Of a stretch of DNA of 64,000 nt, positions 57,238 through 64,000 are shown in pieces; the first letter of the stretch is position 1, and each line of letters begins with the position of its first letter. This stretch comes from Erythrobacter sp. Lineage in GTDB: Bacteria > Pseudomonadota > Alphaproteobacteria > Sphingomonadales > Sphingomonadaceae. The position numbers were made by a program, and so were the translations under genes. Under the pieces are notes generated by a model. It had not been told where the DNA came from and searched no databases. It saw only the letters and a program-made list of their open reading frames with translations. The stretch is taken from positions 248,001 through 312,000 of the forward strand of contig JAILWQ010000001.1 of NCBI GenBank assembly GCA_025698865.1, read 5' to 3'.

Positions 57238-59865
57238 TCAGTCTCCGCTCGATGCGGAAGAGGTTTTCGGCTTGGCCGGCGCCTTCTTCTTCGGTGCAGC
57301 CTTCTTCTTGGCGGGCGCCTTCTTGGCGGCAGTCGTCTTCGGCGCCGCTTTCTTCGCTGCCGTCTTCTTGGGCGCAGCCTTCTTGCGGCCCTTCTTCTTG
57401 GGCGGACCCTTGGCGGCGCGGGCGTCGATCAGTTCGATCGCCTGCGCCTCGGTCAGGTCCTCGGGCTTCATGTCCTTGGGAATGGTCGCATTGGTGGTCC
57501 CGTCGGTGACGTAGGGTCCGTAGCGGCCGGGCATGACCTTCATCTCGCCGCCACTGGTCGGGTGTTCGCCCAGCGTCTTGATCGGTTCCGCCTTGCCGCG
57601 CCCGCCCCCGCGGTTCGCCGCCTGGGCGAGAATATCGACCGCGCGGTTCATGCCGATCTCGAACACTTCCTGCGTGTTGGAGAGCTTGCCGTACTTCCCA
57701 TCGTGACGCAGATACGGCCCGTAACGCCCGATCGCCGCTTCGATTTCCTTGCCGGTTTCGGGATGCGCGCCGACGATGCGCGGCAGGTTCAGCAGCTTCA
57801 ACGCCCATTCGAGATCGAAATCGTCGACATCCTTCGGAATGCTCGCGCGCTTGGCCTCCTTGCCCTCGCCGAGCTGGACGTAGGGGCCGAAGCGCCCGCT
57901 CTTGCGCTCGACCGGCAGGCCGGTCTCCGGGTCCTCGCCCATGATCCCGTCATCGGCCGGATCCTCGCCATCCGCGCCCGGCTGGGCGAAGCGGCGGGTG
58001 TACTTGCATTCGGGATAGTTGGCACACGCGACGAACGCGCCGTAGCGCCCGCCGCGCAGATGCAGCTCGCCCCCCTCGCGCCCTTCTTGGTCGCAGAGCG
58101 GGCAGAAGCGCGGGTCCTTGCCATCGGCGCGCTCGGGAAAGAGGTAGTCGGAGAGATATTCGTCGAGCACCTCGGTGACTTCCGAAGGCTTGCGCTCCAT
58201 CACCTCCTCGGTCTTGGGCTTGAAGTCTCTCCAGAAGGCCTCGAGCAGCTTCTTCCAGTCCTCGCGCCCGTCGCTCACCGTGTCGAGCTCGTCCTCGAGC
58301 CCGGCGGTGTAGTCGTAGGCGACATATTGCGGGAAGAAGCGTTCGAGAAACGCCGTCAGCAATCGCCCGCTTTCCTCTGCGAAGAAACGGTTTTTCTCCA
58401 TCCGGACATAGGCCCGGTCGCGCAGGGTCTGGATGGTGCTGGCATATGTCGAGGGGCGTCCGATCCCGAGTTCCTCGAGCCGCTTGACCAGACTCGCCTC
58501 GGAGAAGCGCGGCGGCGGCTGGGTGAAGTGCTGGTTCGCCTCCACGCTCTCCTTCGCCGGCGCATCGCCCTTGCGCATCATCGGCAGCAGGCCGTCCTCG
58601 TCGTCGTCCGAGCTGTCGTCCCTACCTTCCTGATATACGGCGAAATAGCCGGGGAACTTCACCACCTGGCCGGTGGCGCGCAGCTCGTGCTGGCCGGTCG
58701 CATCGCGCAGTGTAACGGTGGTGCGTTCGAGCTGCGCGGTCGCCATCTGGCTCGCCATGGCGCGCTTGTAGATCAGGTCGTAAAGCTTCGCCTCGTCGCC
58801 GGACCCGGCGCGATCCTTGCGGAAATCGGTGGGGCGGATCGCCTCGTGTGCTTCCTGCGCGTTCTTGGCCTTGGTCTGGTAGAAGCGCGGCTTTTCCGGG
58901 CGATATTCGTCGCTGAACCGGTCCGCGATGGCATCGCGCGCGGCAAGAATCGCGCTCATGTCCATCTGCACGCCGTCGGTCCGCATATAGGTGATCGCGC
59001 CCGCCTCGTAGAGGCTCTGCGCCAGCCGCATCGTGTGGCTCGCCGAATAGCCGAGCTTGCGCGCTGCCTCCTGTTGCAGGGTCGAGGTGGTGAAAGGCGG
59101 CGCAGGATTGCGCTTGAGCGGCTTGGTCTCGACCTCCTCGACCGTGAAGCGGCCCTGCTCGACCGCCGCCTTCGCGGCCATCGCACTGCCCTCGTCGCCC
59201 AGCGTAAGCTTGTCGAGTTTCTTGCCATCGAACCGCACCAGCCGCGCATCGAACCCGGCGCCGTCGTGCTGGAGCCTGGCCAGCACGCTCCAGTACTCGT
59301 CCGCGCGGAACGCCTCGATCTCGTGCTCGCGCTCGCAGATCAGGCGCAGGGCGACCGACTGGACCCGGCCCGCGCTCTTGGCGCCCGGCAGACGCCGCCA
59401 CAGCACCGGCGACAGGGTGAAGCCGTAGAGATAGTCGAGCGCGCGACGGGCGAGGTAGGCGTCGATCAACGGCTGGTCGAGCTCGCGCGGCGCCTTCATC
59501 GCCTCCGTCACCGCAGGTTTGGTGATGGCGTTGAAGGTCACCCGGTCGACCTTGGTCGGCAGCGCCTTGCGGTTCCGCAGCAGCTCGCGCACGTGCCAGG
59601 AAATCGCCTCTCCCTCGCGGTCGGGGTCGGTGGCGAGGACCAGCCGGTCGGCCTTCTTGGCCGCGTCGCTGATTTCCTTGAAGCGGCTCTGCTTGTCGCG
59701 ATAGAGTTCCCAGTCCATCGCGAAATCCTCGTCCGGGCGGACGCTGCCATCCTTGGGCGGCAGGTCGCGAACGTGACCGTAGGAAGCGAGGACCTTGAAG
59801 TCCTTGCCGAGATATTTCTCGATGGTTTTCGCCTTGGCCGGCGATTCGACGATGACCAGTTGCAT
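57238..59865 (-). CDS. topA: DNA topoisomerase I (type IA) with histone-H1-like tail
   Basis: Relaxes negative supercoils. 875 residues: TOPRIM start LVIVESPAKAKTIEKYLG, DPDREGEAISWH, catalytic Tyr293 in ITYMRTDG, GIGRPSTYA, one C-terminal zinc finger (FCPLCDQEG ... ACANYPECKY), two or three repeated YGPYV/L modules, and a final run of about 55 residues made of Lys/Ala/Pro repeats (PKKKGRKKAAPKK style). The tail is expected to bind DNA non-specifically. A long alternating pyrimidine-purine tract lies 20 bases upstream of the start. Confidence 0.97.
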   Translation of the reverse strand: MQLVIVESPAKAKTIEKYLGKDFKVLASYGHVRDLPPKDGSVRPDEDFAMDWELYRDKQSRFKEISDAAKKADRLVLATDPDREGEAISWHVRELLRNRKALPTKVDRVTFNAITKPAVTEAMKAPRELDQPLIDAYLARRALDYLYGFTLSPVLWRRLPGAKSAGRVQSVALRLICEREHEIEAFRADEYWSVLARLQHDGAGFDARLVRFDGKKLDKLTLGDEGSAMAAKAAVEQGRFTVEEVETKPLKRNPAPPFTTSTLQQEAARKLGYSASHTMRLAQSLYEAGAITYMRTDGVQMDMSAILAARDAIADRFSDEYRPEKPRFYQTKAKNAQEAHEAIRPTDFRKDRAGSGDEAKLYDLIYKRAMASQMATAQLERTTVTLRDATGQHELRATGQVVKFPGYFAVYQEGRDDSSDDDEDGLLPMMRKGDAPAKESVEANQHFTQPPPRFSEASLVKRLEELGIGRPSTYASTIQTLRDRAYVRMEKNRFFAEESGRLLTAFLERFFPQYVAYDYTAGLEDELDTVSDGREDWKKLLEAFWRDFKPKTEEVMERKPSEVTEVLDEYLSDYLFPERADGKDPRFCPLCDQEGREGGELHLRGGRYGAFVACANYPECKYTRRFAQPGADGEDPADDGIMGEDPETGLPVERKSGRFGPYVQLGEGKEAKRASIPKDVDDFDLEWALKLLNLPRIVGAHPETGKEIEAAIGRYGPYLRHDGKYGKLSNTQEVFEIGMNRAVDILAQAANRGGGRGKAEPIKTLGEHPTSGGEMKVMPGRYGPYVTDGTTNATIPKDMKPEDLTEAQAIELIDARAAKGPPKKKGRKKAAPKKTAAKKAAPKTTAAKKAPAKKKAAPKKKAPAKPKTSSASSGD

Positions 59866-59884
59866 GAGGTGAGTGAACGTCCCT

Positions 59885-59910
59885 TACGTGTGCGTATGCG
59901 TATACGCGCG
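59885..59910. promoter_or_regulatory. 26-bp alternating pyrimidine-purine tract upstream of topA
   Basis: Every one of 26 consecutive bases alternates pyrimidine then purine (from TACGTGTG to ACGCGCG), mostly CG, TG/CA and TA steps. Such tracts flip to Z-DNA under negative supercoiling. It lies 19 bases upstream of the topA start, in the probable promoter or leader region. Confidence 0.7.
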
Positions 59911-60058
59911 AAAATGGGGATCGGGTTTCACGCCCGTCAAGCGGGATAATTCATCGCGCTTTTCCGCAGCGTCGAGAGACCCCGGAGTGCGGCCGGGCAT
60001 AGCCGCTCGCAAGAGCTAAGAGATTGACAAGGTTTGAGCCATACATAGGGGCGCCCAG

Positions 60059-60727
60059 ATGTCGCAGCGTCTTTCCCCCTCCCGCGCCGTCGCCGCCCTG
60101 CTCGCAGCGGTGGCGTGGTACTGTCTGATCGGCACCTTCGCGCAACTGTCCAAGGACTGGACCGATCTGGCGGAAGGCTTCGCCATGCTGACGCTCTATT
60201 ACACCGACTGGGCGATCTTCCTGACCGCGATCTTCTTCACCGGCATGGCCGCGGGGAAGGTCTATTTCGCGCGCCATGCCAATTTTGGCCATGTCGTGGT
60301 GGTGCTGGCGATCATGATGGTGATGTACTGGACCTTCCAGGGCATGCCGCACATGATGAAATCGCGCCTCGCCGCACAGATCGCGCACACCGCGCTGTTT
60401 CCTGCCGCCCTGCTCTACTGGCTGGTGTTCCATGGCCGCGAGCCGGCGCGCTGGCGCCATGCGCTGCGCTGGACGGTGTTTCCCTTTCTTTACACGGTTT
60501 ACGGCCTCACACGCGGCTACATCACCAAGAACTATCCCTACACCCAGGCGAATTTCGAGGTTCTCGGAATGAGATGGGTCGGCGGGATGATCTTTCTGAC
60601 GATCGCCCTGTCGATCTTCGTCGGGCTCGCCCTGGTGCTGTGGGACAAGTGGATCTTCCGCAAGAACGCCCACCATGCGCGGGTATCCGACCCCGAGACG
60701 GACGAGACGGGCGCACCGGTCGGCTGA
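60059..60727 (+). CDS. Pr6Pr-like membrane protein
   Basis: 222-residue membrane protein with six or so helices and no catalytic motif. The pattern LTLYYTDWAIFL, MPHMMKS, RWTVFPFLYTVYGLTRG and NYPYTQANFEVLG recalls the Pr6Pr family of uncharacterised membrane proteins. A TTGACA (60024-60029) lies upstream but its -10 is weak (TAGGGG), and the ATG has no clear ribosome-binding site. Cytoplasmic charged tail at the end. Identification is tentative; its neighbours give no clue. Confidence 0.7.
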   Translation: MSQRLSPSRAVAALLAAVAWYCLIGTFAQLSKDWTDLAEGFAMLTLYYTDWAIFLTAIFFTGMAAGKVYFARHANFGHVVVVLAIMMVMYWTFQGMPHMMKSRLAAQIAHTALFPAALLYWLVFHGREPARWRHALRWTVFPFLYTVYGLTRGYITKNYPYTQANFEVLGMRWVGGMIFLTIALSIFVGLALVLWDKWIFRKNAHHARVSDPETDETGAPVG

Positions 60728-60731
60728 CCGT

Positions 60732-61820
60732 TCAGCGCAGGCTGACCCGCCCCGCCGCGTGGCGCTCCAGACGGCCGGCGATCTCCAGCTCCAGCAGGGC
60801 CAGCTGCACCGCCGCGGCGCTTGTCCCCGACTGGCGGATGATCTCGTCCACCGCGACCGGGGCGGTGGTGAGCAGGCTCTCGACATCGGCCGGTTCGGCC
60901 TCGGCCATATCGTCGGGCGCATGGTCGAACGTCCCGACAGGCTCGCGGAAGGTCGAGCGCGGGCTGCCGTCGAAACCGGTCAGCAGCTCCACCACGTCCT
61001 CGGGCGAATTGACCAGCACCGCCCCTTCGCGGATCAGGTGGTTGCACCCGTGGCTGCGCGGCTCGAGCGGGGAACCGGGGATCGCCATCAGCTCGCGCCC
61101 CGCCTCGCCCGCCAGCCGCGCGGTGATGAGGCTGCCGGACTTGACCGCCGCTTCCACGACCAGCGTGCCCGAGGCGAGCCCGGCGATGATGCGGTTGCGG
61201 CTGGGAAAATGGCTGCCGCGCGGCTCGGTCCCCGGCGGCTGTTCGGCGATCAGCAGGCCCTCGTTCGCGATCCGCTCCTGAAGTTCGGCGTGCTGCGGGG
61301 GATAGGCGATGTCGATCCCGCTCGCGATGACGCCGATCGTGTGCGGGAAAGCTCCCTCATGCGCCGCGCCGTCGATGCCGCGCGCCAGGCCCGAGACGAT
61401 GGTGAAGCCGGCGCCGGCCAGCGCGGCGGCGAAATCGCGCGCCAGCTTGACCGCCGCCGCGCTGGAATTGCGCGCGCCGACGATGGCGACGCAGGGCCGC
61501 GCCGCCAGCAACAGGTCGCCCCGCCATGTCAGGATCGGTGGCGCTCCGTCGATCGCGCGCAGAAGCGCGGGGTAGTCCGGCTGATCGTGGAAGAGATAGC
61601 GGGCACCGGCGCGGCGCACGGCATCGACCTCGCGCTCGATCCGGTCGGGCGGCGCCGCGCGATAGGACCGCCCGCCCCGCCCGGCGAGATCGGGCAAGGT
61701 GTCGAGTGCCGCGACCGCACTGCCGAAGCGTGCGAGCAGCTGCGCATAGCTCACCGGGCCGATATTGGGCGATCGCAGCAGCCGGATGCGGGCGAATGCC
61801 TCGGCCTGCGTCAGGCTCAT
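60732..61820 (-). CDS. dprA: DNA-processing protein DprA
   Basis: Single-strand DNA-binding protein that loads RecA on incoming DNA in natural transformation. 362 residues: an N-terminal helical region, the Rossmann core (VAIVGARNSSAAAVKLARDFA, SGLARGIDGAAHEGA, IGVIASGIDIAYPPQH, and FPSRNRIIAGLA), and a C-terminal winged-helix-like domain (about 300-362). Its ATG overlaps the stop of plsY. Full-length and intact, so it is probably functional. Confidence 0.95.
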   Translation of the reverse strand: MSLTQAEAFARIRLLRSPNIGPVSYAQLLARFGSAVAALDTLPDLAGRGGRSYRAAPPDRIEREVDAVRRAGARYLFHDQPDYPALLRAIDGAPPILTWRGDLLLAARPCVAIVGARNSSAAAVKLARDFAAALAGAGFTIVSGLARGIDGAAHEGAFPHTIGVIASGIDIAYPPQHAELQERIANEGLLIAEQPPGTEPRGSHFPSRNRIIAGLASGTLVVEAAVKSGSLITARLAGEAGRELMAIPGSPLEPRSHGCNHLIREGAVLVNSPEDVVELLTGFDGSPRSTFREPVGTFDHAPDDMAEAEPADVESLLTTAPVAVDEIIRQSGTSAAAVQLALLELEIAGRLERHAAGRVSLR

Positions 61821-62431
61821 TTCTTCGAGCCGACCTTCGGCTCCTCGCCCTTCAACAGGCGCTGGATATTGGCGCGGTGAAGATAGATGATCAGCAGCGC
61901 GATCGCGGCGAGCACCGGGAAAAGTTGCGGATAGCCGAACAGCGGCGCGGCGGCGGCGGCGGCGACCACCGCGGCCATTCCGGCCAGGCTGGAGATGCGG
62001 AAGATCGCCAGCACGCTCAGCCACACCAGCGCATAGGCGAGCCCGATCGGCCAGGCGAGGCCGAAGCTGACCCCGGCATTGGTCGCCACGCCCTTGCCGC
62101 CCTTGAAACCGAGCCAGACGGGGAAGCAATGGCCCACCACCGCGCCCCCGGCGGCAAAGGCCTTGGCCACGTCGCGCGCCTCGCCCGTCCCGTCGAGCCC
62201 GAACAGCATCCCTGCCAGAACCACAGCCGCGAGGCCCTTCAGCAGGTCGAGGAGCAGGGTCGCGGCGGCGAGCCCCTTGTTGCCGGTGCGCAGGACATTG
62301 GTCGCGCCGATATTGCCGCTGCCGATCTGGCGCACGTCGCCGAGGCCCGCAGCCCTCGTCAGCAACAGGCCGAAGGGGATCGATCCGATCAGATAGCCCA
62401 GCAGCGCGGGAAGGAGCGTTTCTGTAACCAC
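61817..62431 (-). CDS. plsY: Glycerol-3-phosphate acyltransferase PlsY
   Basis: Acyl-phosphate-dependent acyltransferase making lysophosphatidic acid in the inner membrane. 204 residues from GTG at 62431, chosen for the GGAG 5 bases upstream; ATG at 62449 would add six residues. Five or more helices with the family signatures GSIPFGLLL, GSGNIGATNVLR, GHCFPVWLGFKGGKGVAT and LHRANIQRLLKGEE. Followed by dprA with a 4-base overlap. Upstream lies a pair of REP-like inverted repeats. Confidence 0.95.
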   Translation of the reverse strand: MVTETLLPALLGYLIGSIPFGLLLTRAAGLGDVRQIGSGNIGATNVLRTGNKGLAAATLLLDLLKGLAAVVLAGMLFGLDGTGEARDVAKAFAAGGAVVGHCFPVWLGFKGGKGVATNAGVSFGLAWPIGLAYALVWLSVLAIFRISSLAGMAAVVAAAAAAPLFGYPQLFPVLAAIALLIIYLHRANIQRLLKGEEPKVGSKK

Positions 62432-62450
62432 CTTATCTCCACCATCCATT

Positions 62451-62536
62451 CGTTCCGAGCTTGTCGAAGGACCGCCTTTTCTTCTAGCGCCCCGCCTAAG
62501 TGAAGTGCAGCCCTTCGACAAGGTCAGGGGCGAACG
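62451..62536. repeat. Inverted pair of REP-like elements between plsY and murI
   Basis: CGTTCCGAGCTTGTCGAAGG (62451-62470) and CCTTCGACAAGGTCAGGGGCG plus AACGG (62512-62536) are imperfect inverted copies sharing CTTGTCGAAGG/CCTTCGACAAG. They flank 41 bases and lie between divergent genes. This sequence resembles a REP-like element often seen in sphingomonad genomes; only two copies are in this window. Confidence 0.65.
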
Positions 62537-62548
62537 GTTTCGGAGGTA

Positions 62549-63358
62549 ATGCTGACCGACCCCACCGCCCCCATCCTGCTGTTCGATTCCGGGGTCGGCG
62601 GTCTGACCGTGCTCGGCGAGCTGCGTGCCCTGTTGCCGCAGGCGTCGGTGATCTACGCCGCGGATATCGCCGGCCTGCCCTATGGCGCCAAGAGCGAGGC
62701 GGAGGTCGCCGCGCGGGTGTCCGGCCTGCTCGGGCGGATGGCGGAGCGCTGGCAGCCGCGCCTCATCTGCATCGCCTGCAACACCGCGAGCACGATCGCG
62801 CTCGGCATGGTGCGCGACGTGCTGGAGACGCCGATCGTGGGCACCGTGCCCGCGATCAAGCCCGGCGCGGCGCTGACGCGGAGCGGGGTTTTCGGCCTGC
62901 TCGGGACCGAGGCAACCATCCGTCAGCGCTATGTCGACGATCTCGAGACGCGGTTCGCAGGGGGGAGCCGCCTGATCCGCCACGGCGCGAACGCTCTGGT
63001 TCCGCTGGCCGAGGCGAAGCTGCGCGGCGAGCGGGTGGACCGGGCGGCGGTGGCGCGCGCGGTCGAGGGGCTGACCGGTCATGAGGACGGGGCCGCGATC
63101 GACACCGTCATCCTCGCCTGCACGCATTTCCCGTTGCTGCGCGAGGAATTGCAGGAGGCGTTCGGGCCACGGGTCGCGTTCGTCGACGGGGCACAGGGCA
63201 TCGCCCGGCGCATCGCCTTCCTCACGCAAGGGCAGGATTTCGAGCGGTCCGCCCCCGATTTCGCGGTGACCACCGGCGATGTTACGGACTTCGCAAGGCT
63301 GGCGGGCGCCTTTGCCGAATACGGGATCGAGGACCTTCGGGGCTTCCGAAACCCTTGA
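62549..63358 (+). CDS. murI: Glutamate racemase
   Basis: Makes D-glutamate for peptidoglycan. 269 residues with FDSGVGGLTV (substrate loop, Asp), catalytic Cys in CIACNTAS and second catalytic Cys in ACTHFPLL. GGAGGT precedes the ATG. The second member of the pair of divergent genes (with plsY). Normal length. Confidence 0.96.
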   Translation: MLTDPTAPILLFDSGVGGLTVLGELRALLPQASVIYAADIAGLPYGAKSEAEVAARVSGLLGRMAERWQPRLICIACNTASTIALGMVRDVLETPIVGTVPAIKPGAALTRSGVFGLLGTEATIRQRYVDDLETRFAGGSRLIRHGANALVPLAEAKLRGERVDRAAVARAVEGLTGHEDGAAIDTVILACTHFPLLREELQEAFGPRVAFVDGAQGIARRIAFLTQGQDFERSAPDFAVTTGDVTDFARLAGAFAEYGIEDLRGFRNP

Positions 63359-63460
63359 GAATCGTTCGCAAAGATCGCAGTGGCCAAAACGGCTCCGGAT
63401 GACTAAATCCGCCCCGGATCACAGCGCTCTCGGCGGCGCACAGCAGATACCGGTGATGCG

Positions 63461-64000
63461 TTGAATTACGGACAGATCTTCGACGAGGCGATCGGGCGGC
63501 TCCATTCGGAAGGCCGCTACCGCGTTTTCATCGACATCCTGCGCAACAAGGGCGCGTTCCCCAATGCGCGCTGCTTTGCCGGCCACAACGGGCCCAAGCC
63601 GATCACCGTGTGGTGCTCCAACGACTATCTCGCCATGGGGCAGCATCCCAAGGTGATCGAGGCGATGGAAGAAGCGCTGCACGATGTCGGCGCCGGTTCC
63701 GGCGGCACCCGCAATATCGGCGGCAACACCCATTACCACGTGCAGCTCGAGGCGGAACTGGCCGATCTCCACGGCAAGGAAGGCGCGCTGCTTTTCACCA
63801 GCGGCTATGTCTCGAACGACGCCACGCTGTCGACGCTCGCCAAGCTGCTGCCGGGCTGCGTGATCTTCTCCGACGAGCTGAACCATGCCAGCATGATCGC
63901 CGGCATCCGCAATTCGGGCTGCCGCAAGCGCGTGTTCCGCCACAACGACCTGGCGCATCTGGAAGAACTGCTCTCGGCCGAGGATGCCGACACGCCCAAG
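63461..64000 (+). CDS. hemA: 5-aminolevulinate synthase, 3'-truncated by window edge
   Basis: PLP-dependent condensation of glycine and succinyl-CoA to 5-aminolevulinate, the C4 route of tetrapyrrole synthesis used by alphaproteobacteria. 180 codons are present, about 45% of the usual 400. Conserved blocks: YRVFIDILRNKGAFP, WCSNDYLAMGQHPKV, GAGSGGTRNIGGNTHYH and FSDELNHASMI. The start is most likely TTG at 63461 (MNYGQIF...), because no ATG or GTG lies in this frame just upstream; it has no strong ribosome-binding site. Confidence 0.93.
   Translation, partial: MNYGQIFDEAIGRLHSEGRYRVFIDILRNKGAFPNARCFAGHNGPKPITVWCSNDYLAMGQHPKVIEAMEEALHDVGAGSGGTRNIGGNTHYHVQLEAELADLHGKEGALLFTSGYVSNDATLSTLAKLLPGCVIFSDELNHASMIAGIRNSGCRKRVFRHNDLAHLEELLSAEDADTPK

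Noticed and set aside
63279..63464. 61-codon frame upstream of hemA
   Set aside because: It overlaps the end of murI in another frame and ends four bases into hemA; no ribosome-binding site and no recognisable product.

Overview
The window is a chromosomal segment of a GC-rich alphaproteobacterium, most likely a sphingomonad of the Erythrobacteraceae type. This is an inference from three things: the gene order sucA-sucB-small lipoprotein-lpd, an alpha operon without rpsD (rpsM-rpsK-rpoA-rplQ), and a 5-aminolevulinate synthase type HemA. No tRNA, rRNA, CRISPR array, transposase or phage structural gene was seen.

Layout. 1-5.0 kb (+): TCA-cycle 2-oxoglutarate dehydrogenase genes (E1 truncated by the window edge, E2, a small lipoprotein, E3). 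5.0-10.1 kb: two serine beta-lactamase-fold hydrolases, a PepSY-type membrane protein, a TRIC/UPF0126 channel-like protein and a secreted protein. 10.1-31.5 kb (-): the str, S10, spc and alpha ribosomal operons in one block, read from rpsL at 31.5 kb to rplQ at 10.2 kb. It includes fusA, tuf, secY, adk and rpoA, with an NADP-type glutamate dehydrogenase gene between adk and rpsM. Candidate promoters, terminators and leader hairpins divide the block into units.

31.5-34.6 kb: a boundary region with the long rpsL leader, then a visibly AT-rich single gene for a PD-(D/E)xK-type nuclease candidate of unknown family (32056-33636), then a protein with a helix-turn-helix-like core. 34.7-38.4 kb (+): polyphosphate kinase and exopolyphosphatase. 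38.4-44.7 kb: apaG, a small conserved protein, metZ, a convergent pair (lipid-dependent glycosyltransferase and polyprenyl-phosphate sugar synthase with GtrA domain), recO and a UbiK/BMFP-type protein. 44.7-51.1 kb: TspO, glutathione reductase, MscS-type channel, CDP-alcohol phosphatidyltransferase, a lipoprotein and a DEAD-box RNA helicase. 51.2-51.8 kb: a parDE toxin-antitoxin pair. 51.8-64 kb: pgi, the overlapping lepB-rnc-era unit, an MFS exporter, topA, a Pr6Pr-like membrane protein, dprA-plsY, murI and the start of hemA.

The most unusual items are: the AT-rich orphan nuclease inserted directly upstream of the str promoter; a 26-bp alternating pyrimidine-purine tract just upstream of topA; a near-perfect 25-bp hairpin between rpsL and rpsG; identical promoter hexamers in front of the str and alpha operons; terminator-like hairpins inside ribosomal leaders and between rpmD and rplO; and extended, low-complexity tails on S5 and L3.
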